The notes: a model not told the origin generated them from the sequence alone. A stretch of 64,000 nt of DNA from CAVWGP01 sp963754645 (GCA_963754645.1 CAVWGP010000011.1:496001-560000), one strand, 5' to 3'. Positions 50,030-60,979 are shown, numbered from the stretch's first letter. Program-made: numbers and translations.

Positions 50030-50045
50030 TGTGACTTGGTTCACA
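50030..50045. promoter_or_regulatory. Perfect CRP-type palindrome between paralogue 2 and the DUF1848 gene
   Basis: TGTGA-CTTGGT-TCACA, a perfect match to both half-sites of the CRP consensus (TGTGA-N6-TCACA). It lies 27-42 bases before the DUF1848 start on the plus strand and about 96 bases before paralogue 2 on the minus strand, so one site could control both divergent genes. Which CRP/FNR-family regulator binds it is unknown. Confidence 0.6.
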
Positions 50046-50071
50046 GGCTTGCGCCGCAATATGCTCCGGCC

Positions 50072-50941
50072 ATGATCGTCTCGGCCTCCTACCGCACCGA
50101 TATTCCGGCCTTCTACGGCGACTGGTTCCTCCGCCGGCTGCGGGCGGGCTATGCGCTCGTCGCCAATCCCTATGGCGGCGCCGATTACCGCGTGAGCCTG
50201 GCGCGCGACGCGGTCGATGGCTTCGTGTTTTGGACGCGCAATATCGGGCCGTTCCGGCCGGCGCTGGACGAACTCGCCCGCCAAGGCTTTCCGTTCTTCG
50301 TGCAATTCACCGTCACCGGTTATCCGCGCGCGCTCGAAGCGGCGACGCTGGATGCCGAGGCGGCGATCGCGCAATTGCGCGCGCTGGCCGAGCGCTTCGG
50401 TCCGCGCGCCGCGGTCTGGCGCTACGATCCTATCGTCGTCACGGACATGACGCCGCCGGCGTGGCATCGGGCGAATTTCGCGGCCCTGGCGCGCCAGCTG
50501 CGCGGCGCCAGCGACGAAGCCGTCCTGTCCTTCGTCCAGCCTTATCGCAAGACGCGGCGCAACCTCGCCGCGGCGGCGCGCGAGCGCGGCTTCGCCTGGC
50601 GCGATCCGCCGCTGGCCGAAAAACAGGCGCTGATCGGCGAGCTGTCCGCGATCGCCGCCGGCAACGGCATGCGCCTCACTCTCTGCACGCAACCCGAGCT
50701 TAGCGGCCATGCCGCGCGCTGCATCGACGCGGCGCGCCTCGCCGATCTCGCGCAAACGCCGATTGCGGGGCGGGCCAAGGGCAACCGTCCCGGCTGCCTG
50801 TGCGCCATGTCGCGCGATATCGGCGCCTATGACAGCTGCGCCCAAGGCTGCGCCTATTGCTACGCGGTGGCGGATCGCGAACGCGCGCAAGCGGCGCTCA
50901 AAGCGCACAACTCCGCCGGCGATTGCCTATCGTCGCGCTAG
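50072..50941 (+). CDS. DUF1848 family protein with C-terminal Cys cluster
   Basis: A 289-residue DUF1848 protein. The N-terminus reads MIVSASYRTDIPAFYGDW, and the middle includes VWRYDPIVV and SFVQPYRKTRRN. The C-terminus has the family's cysteine cluster: CLCAMSRDIGAYDSC followed by GCAYCYA, five to six Cys within 30 residues that probably bind a metal or Fe-S cluster. The function is unknown; it has been compared loosely with radical SAM and photolyase-like proteins. The ATG at 50072 fits the family start. It ends with a 4-base overlap with gshB on the opposite strand. Confidence 0.88.
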   Translation: MIVSASYRTDIPAFYGDWFLRRLRAGYALVANPYGGADYRVSLARDAVDGFVFWTRNIGPFRPALDELARQGFPFFVQFTVTGYPRALEAATLDAEAAIAQLRALAERFGPRAAVWRYDPIVVTDMTPPAWHRANFAALARQLRGASDEAVLSFVQPYRKTRRNLAAAARERGFAWRDPPLAEKQALIGELSAIAAGNGMRLTLCTQPELSGHAARCIDAARLADLAQTPIAGRAKGNRPGCLCAMSRDIGAYDSCAQGCAYCYAVADRERAQAALKAHNSAGDCLSSR

Positions 50942-51885
50942 GCGGCGCGGCGCCGTTCGATCGCGTCCCAGATATCGCGCTCGATCGCCGTGCCCGAGAG
51001 CCGGTTGATCTCCTGGATGCCGGTCGGCGAGGTGACGTTGATTTCGGTGAGATAGTCGCCGATCACGTCGATGCCGACGAAGATCAAGCCGCGCTCGCGC
51101 AGCGCCGGGCCGATCGCCTCGCAAATCTTGCGTTCGCGCGGCGTCAGCTCGGCTTTGCGCGCGCTGCCGCCGGCGTGGAAATTGGCGCGCGCCTCGCCGG
51201 CCAGCGGCATGCGCGAAACGGCGCCGGCGGCGCGGCCGTCCACCAGGATGATGCGCTTGTCGCCCTGGCGAATCTCGGGCAGGTAGCGCTGCACGATGAC
51301 CGGTTCGCGGAACATCTGGGTGAACACTTCGAGCAGCGAGCCGAGGTTTTCGTCGTCCGGCTTCAGGTGAAACACGCCCGAGCCGCCATTGCCGAACAGC
51401 GGCTTGACGACGATGTCCTTGTGTTCGCGGCGGAATGCGAGAATTTCGTCCTTGTCCGTGGTGATCAAGGTCGGCGGCATCAGATCCTCGAAATGCGTGA
51501 CGAACAGCTTTTCCGGCGCATTGCGCACTTCGAGCGGATTGTTGACCACGAGCGTTTTGGGATGGATGCGCTCCAGCAGATGCGTCGTCGTGATATAGGC
51601 CATGTCGAAAGGCGGATCCTGGCGCAGCAGCACCACATCCATCGTGGCGAGATCGAGCGTCTCGACGGCGCCGAGCGTCGCGTGATCGCCTTTCTTGCGC
51701 CGGATGTCCTCGACGCGCTGCGCCTTCGCCAGCGGCCGGCCGCCATGCAGCGAAAGCGTTTTCGGCGTGTAGTACCAAAGCCGATGGCCGCGCCGCTGCG
51801 CCTCCGTCATCAACATGAATGTGCTGTCCGCATCGATATTGATCGCGTGTATCGGATCCATTTGCACCGCAACGGCGAGCGACAT
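50938..51885 (-). CDS. gshB: Glutathione synthetase
   Basis: A 315-residue ATP-grasp enzyme that joins gamma-glutamylcysteine and glycine, the last step of glutathione synthesis. The N-terminus AVAVQMDPIHAINIDADST is typical, with LLRQDPPFDMAY, VVKPLFGNGGSGVF, RYLPEIRQGDKRIILVDG and FVGIDVIGDYLTEINVTSPTG. The ATG at 51885 lies 5 bases after GAGG, better than the GTG two codons earlier. Confidence 0.97.
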   Translation of the reverse strand: MSLAVAVQMDPIHAINIDADSTFMLMTEAQRRGHRLWYYTPKTLSLHGGRPLAKAQRVEDIRRKKGDHATLGAVETLDLATMDVVLLRQDPPFDMAYITTTHLLERIHPKTLVVNNPLEVRNAPEKLFVTHFEDLMPPTLITTDKDEILAFRREHKDIVVKPLFGNGGSGVFHLKPDDENLGSLLEVFTQMFREPVIVQRYLPEIRQGDKRIILVDGRAAGAVSRMPLAGEARANFHAGGSARKAELTPRERKICEAIGPALRERGLIFVGIDVIGDYLTEINVTSPTGIQEINRLSGTAIERDIWDAIERRRAA

Positions 51886-52044
51886 CGGCACCTCAGGGCG
51901 GTTAAGCGGATTTTGACTATAGGTCGCGCTTTTCCGCGGTCAAACCATTTGGAAAGCATAGGCGGTAATCGGCGCGAAAGCCGAATGCGCATAGCGTGAC
52001 ATGGTCAACAAGCGAAGACGATGAACCAGAGCAAGGGGAGAACA

Positions 52045-52461
52045 ATGACCGATACGTCTCGAACGCTGGAAGACGCCGCGGCGATCGCGCATGCCAGGGC
52101 GCAAGTCGAGCGCTACTTGAACGGTTTCGCGCCGATGCTGGCCAATCCGTATATCGTTGCCGATCGCGCGAGCCTGGGCTGCCGGCGCACCGACATGCGG
52201 CAATACCTGGTCGCGGTGTGGCTCGAAGACGGCGCCGATGCCTCGGAACTCGGTATCAAGCGGCTGGCGCAACGCCTGCGCACGCTCGCGCAATTCCAAG
52301 CCGGTATCGGCGAGGGTTTTCTCGACCTCGACAGCGGCGAACTTTCGCAGGCCTTGGCGGCGCGCCTGCGCCAAGCCGTCGATCGCGACCGCTTGCGCTT
52401 CGCGATGTCGTTGCCAACCAGCGCCGACGCCAAGCCGCAACCCGCGGCCCGCGCCGCCTAA
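52045..52461 (+). CDS. Hypothetical protein, small, Ala-rich
   Basis: A 138-residue cytoplasmic-looking protein without signal peptide or recognised domain. It is largely helical by composition, with alternating charged residues (LAQRLRTLAQFQ, LSQALAARLRQAVDRDRLRF). The ATG at 52045 has GGGGAGA 4 bases upstream; an upstream ATG at 52021 is in frame but lacks a site. It lies 62 bases ahead of the SPOUT methyltransferase gene on the same strand. Confidence 0.6.
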   Translation: MTDTSRTLEDAAAIAHARAQVERYLNGFAPMLANPYIVADRASLGCRRTDMRQYLVAVWLEDGADASELGIKRLAQRLRTLAQFQAGIGEGFLDLDSGELSQALAARLRQAVDRDRLRFAMSLPTSADAKPQPAARAA

Positions 52462-52523
52462 ATCCCTCTCAGCCGATCAAGGCGACTTGTCACGCTCGCG
52501 CCGCGGCGGCATGGTTCCGCCGC

Positions 52524-53090
52524 ATGCGCGGCTATTTCGGTATCGGCGTCGAGGGCCTTTCGAAGGCCATGAATGCGGGCAGCCTGTTCCGCACCGCGCA
52601 CGCGTTCGGCGCCAGTTTCGGCTTCACCGTCGGGGCCGTTTACGCCAAGCGCGAAATCGAAAAGTCCGATACGTCCAAGAGTTCCGGCCATATGCCGCTT
52701 TACGAATATGCCGGCGTCGCCGAACTCCGGCTGCCGAAAGGCTGCCGCCTCGTCGGCGTCGAGCTGCTCGATGAAGCGGTCGAGTTGCCGAGCTTCCGTC
52801 ATCCCACGGCGGCGGCCTATGTGCTGGGACCCGAGCGCGGCAGCTTGTCGCCGGCGCTGCAAGCGCTGTGCGACCACATCGTCAAGATTCCGACGCGGTT
52901 CTGCATCAATGTCGGCCTTGCCGGCGCGCTCGTCATGTATGACCGCGCGATCAGCATGGGCCGTTTTGCCGAGCGGCCGCTGGCCGCGGGCGGGCCCAGC
53001 GCGCCGCTGCCGCCGCCCGTGTTTGGGCCGCCGATCGCGTTGCGCCGCCGCAAGCGGCGCCCGCCGGCCGGCGGGGGCGGAAACGCCTGA
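52524..53090 (+). CDS. SPOUT/TrmH-family RNA methyltransferase
   Basis: A 188-residue protein of the SpoU/TrmH class, which methylates the ribose 2'-OH of rRNA or tRNA with S-adenosylmethionine. The pattern is FGIGVEGLSKAMNAGSLFRTAHAFGA (motif 1), then YVLGPERGSLSP (motif 2) and IPTRFCINVGLAGALVMYDR (motif 3, with the knot). The start ATG at 52524 has no clear ribosome binding site. The last 25 residues are a Pro/Arg/Gly-rich tail. Confidence 0.88.
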   Translation: MRGYFGIGVEGLSKAMNAGSLFRTAHAFGASFGFTVGAVYAKREIEKSDTSKSSGHMPLYEYAGVAELRLPKGCRLVGVELLDEAVELPSFRHPTAAAYVLGPERGSLSPALQALCDHIVKIPTRFCINVGLAGALVMYDRAISMGRFAERPLAAGGPSAPLPPPVFGPPIALRRRKRRPPAGGGGNA

Positions 53091-53136
53091 GCATGCGTAT
53101 TGTATTCTTGGATGAACCCAGCTCTTACGGAAAATC

Positions 53137-53670
53137 ATGAAGAAAATCCGTTATTTGGTATGCGCGATCGGCGCCAGCGCGGCCGCCTTCGCCGCCCTCG
53201 CCGAGCCCGCCCTGGCGGCCGACAAACTGCTTGGCAAATTCGGCCGCTGGGAAGCCCATCGCTCCTCGGCCAATAACGAAACCTTTTGCTATGCCGCGAC
53301 GCTGCCCGCCAAGAGCGACGGCAAGGTCGCAAAGCGCGGCGAAGCCGCGCTCATGATCAGCCACTGGCCGAAGCGCAAGTCCTTCGGCCAGGTCCAGGCC
53401 AAGGCGGGCTATGCGCTGAAAAAAGACGCCGGCGTCGAACTCACTGTCGGCAAGAAGACGTTCAAGCTCGTCGCCAGCGGCGATTCCGCCTATGGCGAAA
53501 ACGAAAAAGCCGATGCCGCCATTCTCGCGGCGCTCAAGGGCAGCAAAAACGCAACGGCGGCCAGCCGGCCGGCCGAGGGCAATGCCAAAATCGTCGATAC
53601 CTACACGATCGACGGCCTTGCCAAGGCGCTGGCCGCGATCGACAAGGAATGCGGGCCCGGCAAGAAATAG
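53137..53670 (+). CDS. Invasion-associated locus B (IalB)-like exported protein
   Basis: A 177-residue protein with a signal peptide (about residues 1-28, ending PALAA). The mature part has the IalB-family layout: a short W-x-H...C-Y segment, GEAALMISHWP, AGYALKKDAGVELTVG and a C-terminal DTYTIDGLAKALAAID-x-C end. The family was named for Bartonella erythrocyte invasion but is widespread in free-living Alphaproteobacteria, so this does not imply pathogenicity. Confidence 0.82.
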   Translation: MKKIRYLVCAIGASAAAFAALAEPALAADKLLGKFGRWEAHRSSANNETFCYAATLPAKSDGKVAKRGEAALMISHWPKRKSFGQVQAKAGYALKKDAGVELTVGKKTFKLVASGDSAYGENEKADAAILAALKGSKNATAASRPAEGNAKIVDTYTIDGLAKALAAIDKECGPGKK

Positions 53671-53687
53671 CCTGCCGGCCTGTCCTA

Positions 53688-53936
53688 TCAAACCGTCGCG
53701 CGGCAGCCCTGCGGCTTGAGCTTGCGCATCGTCGAGGCGGGGTTTTTCGCGAGTTTATCCTTCGGCCTGATCGGGCGGCGCACCAGTTCGCCGGCGCAAT
53801 TCGGGCAGATGCCGCCAAGCACGGTCTCGGCGCAGGTCCGGCAAAACGTGCATTCGAAGCTGCAGATCATCGCGTCGCGCGTTTCGGGCGGAAGATCGCG
53901 ATCGCAGCACTCGCAGTTGGGCCGCAGTTCGAGCAT
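53688..53936 (-). CDS. DUF1272 small Cys-rich protein
   Basis: An 82-residue protein of the DUF1272 family with eight cysteines in zinc-ribbon spacing: CECCDRDLPP, then ICSFECTFCRTC and GGICPNCAGEL, probably binding two zinc ions. Its function is unknown. It starts at ATG 53936, 8 bases after the stop of the SDR gene, with AGGTG upstream, so it is probably in the same transcript. Confidence 0.85.
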   Translation of the reverse strand: MLELRPNCECCDRDLPPETRDAMICSFECTFCRTCAETVLGGICPNCAGELVRRPIRPKDKLAKNPASTMRKLKPQGCRATV

Positions 53937-53944
53937 GTGAGCAC

Positions 53945-54712
53945 CTATTTCGGCGGCATGCGGGTGCCGGCATCGAGCCGGATGACCGAGCCGTTGAGCA
54001 TCGGATTTTCGATGATCGACAGGCAAAGATGGGCGAACTCGTCCGCCTTGCCGAAGCGCTTGTTGGGGAACACCTGGGTGGCAAACAACGCGGTGCGCAC
54101 GTTGTCGGGCAGGGTGTCGAGCAGCGGCGTTTGCACATAGCCGGGCGCGATCGTCATGACGCGCACGCCGTAGCGTCCCAGCTCGCGCGCCGCCGGCAGG
54201 GTGAGGCCGACGACGCCGCCCTTGGACGCCGCATAGGCGATCTGGCCGATCTGGCCTTCGAAGGCCGCGACCGATGCGGTGTTGACGATGCAGCCGCGCT
54301 CGTCCTCGGCAAGCGGCGGCAGCTTCGACATGTCGGCGGCGCCGACGCGCAGGCAATTGAACGTGCCGAACAAATTGATCGCGATGGTTTTCTGAAACAG
54401 GTCGACGCCGCCGGGCGAGCCGTCCTTTTTCACCAGCAGTTCCCCGGCGCCGATGCCGGCGCAGTTGATCAAAATCCGGGCCGGGCCGATCGCCTTGCGC
54501 GACGCCTCGAACGCGGCCTCGACGCTCTTCACGTCCGACACGTTGCATTCGATGGCGACACCGCCGATTTCCTTGGCGACGCGCTCGGCGCCGGCCTTAT
54601 TAAGGTCGAACACCGCGACCTTGGCGCCCTTGGCGGCAAGCAGCTTCGCCGTCGCTTCGCCCAATCCCGAACCGCCGCCGGTGACGACCGCCGAATGACC
54701 CTTCACGTCCAT
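53945..54712 (-). CDS. Short-chain dehydrogenase, 3-hydroxyacyl-CoA dehydrogenase type II-like
   Basis: A 255-residue classical SDR. The cofactor motif is TGGGSGLGEAT, a conserved NCAGIG follows, and the catalytic Tyr and Lys are in YAASKGG with the Ser in NTASVAAFEG. The pattern VVTGGGSGLGEATA with the late PNKRFGKADEFAHL resembles the HSD17B10-like group, which oxidises 3-hydroxyacyl-CoA; the substrate is inferred. The ATG at 54712 follows GGAGAGAG. Confidence 0.88.
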   Translation of the reverse strand: MDVKGHSAVVTGGGSGLGEATAKLLAAKGAKVAVFDLNKAGAERVAKEIGGVAIECNVSDVKSVEAAFEASRKAIGPARILINCAGIGAGELLVKKDGSPGGVDLFQKTIAINLFGTFNCLRVGAADMSKLPPLAEDERGCIVNTASVAAFEGQIGQIAYAASKGGVVGLTLPAARELGRYGVRVMTIAPGYVQTPLLDTLPDNVRTALFATQVFPNKRFGKADEFAHLCLSIIENPMLNGSVIRLDAGTRMPPK

Positions 54713-54790
54713 GTCTCTCTCCACGCTTGGCTGGGTTTCATCGCTGTTTAGCAGAGCCTTGCCGCAAAATGCGAGAGGGCAAAGGGGATT

Positions 54791-55758
54791 CTATTCGGCG
54801 GGCCCCGGCGTGCCGGCGGGCGGGCTGCCGCGCCGCTCGCGCGCGGCGATGGTCTCGCGCCGGGCGATATAAATGCCCGAGGCGACGATGATGGCCGAGC
54901 CGATCCAGGTCCAAAGCGTCGTCACCTCGCCGAAGAACCACCAGCCGAGAAGTGCCGCGAAGACCAGGCGCGCGAAATCGAAGGTGACGATGGCCGAAAC
55001 CTCCGTCGCGCGCAGCGCGCGCGTCCAGCAAAGATGCGCCGCGGTCGCGACCACGCCGAGCGCGAACAGCAGGCCGAGCTCCGCCGGGGTCGGCCAGCGC
55101 CAAACGAACAGCGCCGGGATCAGGGTCAGCGGCGTGTAGATGATGGCCATATAGGCGACGATCGCCGTCGGCCGTTCGGTGCGCGGTCAGGGATTTGACG
55201 CAAATCGTCGAGCCGGCATTCATCACCGGTCGAAAACAGGATCATGGCGAGCGGCAGGGCGGCGATCGTCGGCGCATCGGGCCGCACGATGACAATGGCG
55301 CCGACGAAGCCGACAAAAACCGCGCTCCAGCGGCGAATGCGAACGATTTCGCCGAGCACCAGCGCCGCCAGAATGGTGACGAAGAAGGGCGTGGTGAAGC
55401 TCAGCGCCACCGCCTCGGCCATCGGCATCACCGACACGGCCCAGAACCAACTCAGCATCGAAGCGACGCCCGTGGTCGAGCGCAGCGCGTAAAGCCGGTA
55501 ACGCTTGGTCGCGAGCCCAAGCAGGCCGACATGCCAAAGCCAGGGCGATATCACGATCAGCGAGCAGAAATTGCGGAAGAACGCGATCTCGAACGGATGG
55601 ATGCCGCTCTTGGCCGCCAGGCGGATGAGCAGCAGCATCAAGGCGAAACCGACGCAGGCCGCGATCATCCAGGCCAGGCCGACCAGGAAGCCGCCGCGCG
55701 CCGCCGGCGCCGGTGTCGATGCGTTCGTGGCGCCGGATGGCGGGGCATTGTCGGGCAT
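54791..55758 (-). pseudogene. EamA/DMT-superfamily transporter, two frame breaks
   Basis: A transporter with about ten membrane segments when corrected. The first 190 residues (from ATG 55758) are intact, with GLAWMIAACVGFALM and ALRSTTGVASMLSWFW, through to LPLAMILFSTG. Two single extra bases, near 55213 and 55185, shift the frame twice, after which it continues as NAGSTICVKSLTA, then ERPTAIVAYMAIIYTPLTLI and LGWWFFGEVTTLWTW to the stop at 54791. The substrate is unknown. A related intact DMT protein is at 33410-34327. Confidence 0.78.
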
Positions 55759-55892
55759 GGGCGGCCATTCTATACGCAGCGCCGTGCGCCCAATGCCAAC
55801 GAGCCGCCGCAGGCGGGCGTTGCGCTGGCCGCCGGTCTCGTCGCATCCTGCGCCGCGCGGGGCCGAGCTAGTCGAAATCGAGGAGAATTGCC

Positions 55893-57849
<1,957 letters not shown>

Positions 57850-57866
57850 AGCCCCGCAAAGCAAAA

Positions 57867-57890
57867 CGCCCGGGATTTTCATCCCGGGCG
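57867..57890. terminator. Intrinsic terminator between acetoacetyl-CoA synthetase and Bax-inhibitor genes
   Basis: A perfect 10-base-pair stem, CGCCCGGGAT at 57867-57876 and ATCCCGGGCG at 57881-57890, with a 4-base loop. On the minus strand it is followed by TTTT, which suits the Bax-inhibitor gene ending at 57916; on the plus strand it follows the synthetase stop by 17 bases. It probably serves both convergent transcripts. Confidence 0.85.
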
Positions 57891-57915
57891 TTGCGCTTGA
57901 AACGACGGTCCGACG

Positions 57916-58677
57916 CTATTCGTCGCGGCGGACGCCGAGGAATTGCAGCAGGATCATGAAGATGTTGATGAAGTCGAGATAGAGCGTGAGCGCGCCCATG
58001 ATGCCTTTCTTGGCCGCGATCTCGCCGTCGTCCGACGCATCGTACTCTTCCTTGATTTTCTGCGTGTCGTAGGCGGTGAGGCCGACGAAGATCAGCAGGC
58101 CCAGGATCGAGATCGCGAAGCCGAGCGCGTTCGACTGCAGGAAGATATTGACGATCGACGCCAGGATGATGCCGATCAGGCCCATCAGCAGGAACGATCC
58201 GAATTTCGTCAGATCGGCCTTGGTCGTGTAGCCGTAAAGGCTCATCGCGCCGAAAGTCGCGGACGTAATGAAGAAGACTTTGGCGACGCTGCCGCCGGTG
58301 TAGACCGCGACCACGGGCGCCAGCGAAGCGCCCATCAGCGCGGCGTAGAACCAGAACAGCGCTTGCGCCGTCGAGGCCTTCATCGCGTGGATGCGGAAGG
58401 CCATGAAGAAGACCAGGGCCACGGGCGCGAACAGAACGACCCAGCCGAGGATCGTGAGACTGGGGGCAAGGCCGCGCGGCGTGCTCACGGTTTGGTAGAA
58501 CAATGCCGCGAGCGCATCGACGTTCATCACGGCAAACGCGACCGCGCCGGTCAGCGCCAAGCCCAAGGTCATCCAATTGTAGACCCGGAGCATGTGATTG
58601 CGCAGGCCCTGGTCGACATCGACCCGGGTCGCCGTGCCGCGATTAACAACGCCACCCTGTGAGTTTCTATAATCCAT
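57916..58677 (-). CDS. Bax inhibitor-1/YccA family membrane protein (copy 1)
   Basis: A 253-residue protein with about seven hydrophobic segments, matching the Bax inhibitor-1 (UPF0005, YccA/YbhL-like) family: VYNWMTLGLALTGAVAFAV, GASLAPVVAVYTGGSVAKVFFIT, and LIFVGLTAYDTQKIKEEY, which holds the family's conserved Asp region. Bacterial members are thought to be calcium-leak or protease-regulating membrane proteins, but the role is unsettled. It is a close paralogue of the gene at 58825-59580. Confidence 0.93.
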   Translation of the reverse strand: MDYRNSQGGVVNRGTATRVDVDQGLRNHMLRVYNWMTLGLALTGAVAFAVMNVDALAALFYQTVSTPRGLAPSLTILGWVVLFAPVALVFFMAFRIHAMKASTAQALFWFYAALMGASLAPVVAVYTGGSVAKVFFITSATFGAMSLYGYTTKADLTKFGSFLLMGLIGIILASIVNIFLQSNALGFAISILGLLIFVGLTAYDTQKIKEEYDASDDGEIAAKKGIMGALTLYLDFINIFMILLQFLGVRRDE

Positions 58678-58767
58678 AGCGGTCCCTCGCCTGTTATGTT
58701 TTGGCCGTACCCCTATTTTGTATGGGAATGGGCCAAAATCAAGGCGTCGCGGGCGCCAAAAAAACAA

Positions 58768-58799
58768 CGCCCGGAGCGGCGGCCGCTCCGGGCGTTTTT
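58768..58799. terminator. Intrinsic terminator between the two Bax inhibitor-1 genes
   Basis: A near-perfect long inverted repeat, CGCCCGGAGCGGC at 58768-58780 and GCCGCTCCGGGCG at 58782-58794. On the plus strand five T follow. On the minus strand the downstream sequence is TTGTTTTTTTG, a good U-tract for the gene ending at 58825. It suggests the two tandem copies are separate transcription units. Confidence 0.85.
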
Positions 58800-58824
58800 C
58801 GGGCAAGGCAAGTCGGTCGGAAGA

Positions 58825-59580
58825 TTAGCGGCGGTCGCCGAAGAGGCGCAGCAGCAAGAGGAAGATATTGACGAAGTCGAGATACAGCTCGAGGGCGCCG
58901 TCGATCGCTTTTTTGGTCATCACCTCGCCGTCGTCGGCCGCGCTGTAGTTTTCCTTGATCTTTTGCGTGTCGTAGGCGGTGAGGCCGACGAAAATCAGCA
59001 CGCCCAAGATCGAAAGCGCGAAGCTCAGGGCGCTGCTCTGCAGGAAAATGTTCACGATCGAGGCGATGATGACGCCGATCAGGCCCATCAGCAGGAAATT
59101 GCCCCAGCCCGAAAGATCGCGCTTGGTCGTGTAGCCGTAGAGGCTCATCGCGCCGAAGGTCGCGGCGGTGATGAAAAAGACCTTGGCGACGCTGGCGCCG
59201 GTGTAGACGGCGACGACGGGGGCCAGCGAAATGCCCATGATCCCGGCGAACAGCCAATAGAAGCCTTGGACCAGCGCCGCCGAGCCGCGGTTGATCACGC
59301 CCCACAAAAGCGCGATGCCAAGTGGCGCAAAAAGCGCGATCCAACCCAGAATGGTGAGCTTGGTACGCAACAAGCCGCGCGAGTTGCGCGCCGTTTCATA
59401 AAACAGCGCCGCGAGCGAATCGACGCTCGTGACGGCAAAGGCAACCGCGCCTGTCAGCGCCAAGCCGAGGGCCATCCAATTGTAAACCTGGAGCATGTAC
59501 GTCCGCAGACCCTGGTCGGTCGCGACCGAGGCCGTTCCGGCGCGCTGCACGGCGCCTGACTGGGCATTTCGGTATTCCAT
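58825..59580 (-). CDS. Bax inhibitor-1/YccA family membrane protein (copy 2)
   Basis: A 251-residue paralogue of the gene at 57916-58677 with the same seven-segment layout and near-identical blocks (SLAPVVAVYTGASVAKVFFIT, FGAMSLYGYTTKRDL, LIFVGLTAYDTQKIKENY). The main differences are in the first loop and the segment around residue 95. The ATG at 59580 begins MEYRNAQSG, equivalent to MDYRNSQGG in copy 1. A perfect CRP-type palindrome lies 67 bases upstream. Confidence 0.93.
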   Translation of the reverse strand: MEYRNAQSGAVQRAGTASVATDQGLRTYMLQVYNWMALGLALTGAVAFAVTSVDSLAALFYETARNSRGLLRTKLTILGWIALFAPLGIALLWGVINRGSAALVQGFYWLFAGIMGISLAPVVAVYTGASVAKVFFITAATFGAMSLYGYTTKRDLSGWGNFLLMGLIGVIIASIVNIFLQSSALSFALSILGVLIFVGLTAYDTQKIKENYSAADDGEVMTKKAIDGALELYLDFVNIFLLLLRLFGDRR

Positions 59581-59646
59581 GGGTGAAGGTCCTTCCTTGA
59601 GCTTGTTGGCAGGGGGTGGGTTTAACCGGGAATCCTCGGCACGTTC

Positions 59647-59662
59647 TGTGAACCATGTCACA
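59647..59662. promoter_or_regulatory. Perfect CRP-type palindrome upstream of Bax-inhibitor copy 2
   Basis: TGTGA-ACCATG-TCACA, a perfect match to the CRP half-sites. It lies 67-82 bases upstream of the Bax-inhibitor start at 59580 and 151-166 bases before the aminotransferase start on the other strand, inside the 232-base divergent gap. Binding by a CRP/FNR-family regulator is predicted from the pattern only. Confidence 0.6.
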
Positions 59663-59812
59663 GGCTGGTAAAACATTGATTTATCGGAAGACTTAACGTG
59701 CTATTTCAATCAATTGCGCGATCGTTGCGGCGGGCGGAACTATTGCCACGGCGCCCGTCTGCCGCCATTGTGCGCCGCTTCGCCCCAGCCCCTAGCACCA
59801 TTGAAAGCCGCC

Positions 59813-60979
59813 ATGTCCGCATCCCTGCTCGACGCCATTCGCCCTGAAATCAAGGCCTTGCCGGAATCGGGCATCGTCGAGCTGGTCAACTATGCCCGCA
59901 ACAAGCAGGGCCTGATCCAGCTCTGGATCGGCGAGGGCGACCAGCCGACGCCGTCCTTTATCTCCGAGGCGGCGATGAAGGCGCTCAAGGACGGCGAAAC
60001 CTTCTACACCTACCAACGCGGCATCCCGCGCCTGCGCAAGGCACTCGGCGATTACCTGTCGCGGACCTACAAGACGACGATCGACCCGGAGCGCACCTTC
60101 GTCACCATCGGCGGCATGCAGGCGATCACGGAAACCATCCAGTTGCTGGTCAATCCCGGCGACGAGGTGATCGTGCCCTCGCCCTGCTGGCCCAACATCG
60201 CCGCCGCGGTCGAGATCATGGCCGGCAAGGTCAAGCCGGTGCCGCTCACCTTCGGCAATCGCGGCTGGACGCTCGATATCGAGCGCGTCATGGAGGCCTG
60301 CGGCCCGCGCACCAAGGCCATCTTCGTCAACTCGCCCGGCAATCCCACGGGCTGGACGATGAGCCGCGAAGAACAGCGCGCGATGCTCGAATTCGCCCGC
60401 AAACGCGGACTTTGGATCATCGCCGACGAGGTCTATGGACGCCTGGTCTACGAAGGCACCGCGGCGCCGTCGTTCCTGCAGATCGCCGATCCCGACGAGC
60501 GCGTCATCGTCGTCAACACCTTCTCGAAGAACTGGGCGATGACCGGCTGGCGCATCGGCTGGATCGTGGCCTCGAAGCAGCTCGGCCAAGTCTACGAGAA
60601 TCTTGTGCAATACAACACGTCGGGCGTGCCGACGTTCCTGCAATACGGCGCCACCGCCGCGCTCGAACAGGGCGATGAATTTCTTGCCGCGATGGTCGCG
60701 CGCGTGCGCAAGTCGCGCGACATGGTGACGGACACCTTCGCCCGCCTGCCGAAAGTGCGCTACGCGCCGCCGGCCGGCGCCTTTTATGCGTTTTTCTCGG
60801 TCGACGGCGAACCCGATGCGCGCAAGCTCGCCATCCGCTTGATCGACGAAGCCAATATCGGCCTGGCGCCGGGCACGGCCTTCGGCCCCGGGGCGCCGAA
60901 TTTTCTCCGCCTGTGCTTCGCCGGTTCGCCCGACCGGCTCGGCGAGGCCTTGCGGCGGCTCGAAGCGGCGCTCAAGTAA
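59813..60979 (+). CDS. Class I/II pyridoxal phosphate-dependent aminotransferase
   Basis: A 388-residue fold-type I aminotransferase. The PLP lysine is in NTFSKNWAMTGWRIGW, with IWIGEGDQPTP at the N-terminus, FVNSPGNPTGWTMS and IIADEVYGRLVYEG. It resembles aspartate aminotransferase-like enzymes; the amino donor is not determined. The ATG at 59813 begins MSASLLDAIRPE; a longer frame upstream is less likely. A DedA gene follows after 9 bases, probably cotranscribed. Confidence 0.92.
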   Translation: MSASLLDAIRPEIKALPESGIVELVNYARNKQGLIQLWIGEGDQPTPSFISEAAMKALKDGETFYTYQRGIPRLRKALGDYLSRTYKTTIDPERTFVTIGGMQAITETIQLLVNPGDEVIVPSPCWPNIAAAVEIMAGKVKPVPLTFGNRGWTLDIERVMEACGPRTKAIFVNSPGNPTGWTMSREEQRAMLEFARKRGLWIIADEVYGRLVYEGTAAPSFLQIADPDERVIVVNTFSKNWAMTGWRIGWIVASKQLGQVYENLVQYNTSGVPTFLQYGATAALEQGDEFLAAMVARVRKSRDMVTDTFARLPKVRYAPPAGAFYAFFSVDGEPDARKLAIRLIDEANIGLAPGTAFGPGAPNFLRLCFAGSPDRLGEALRRLEAALK

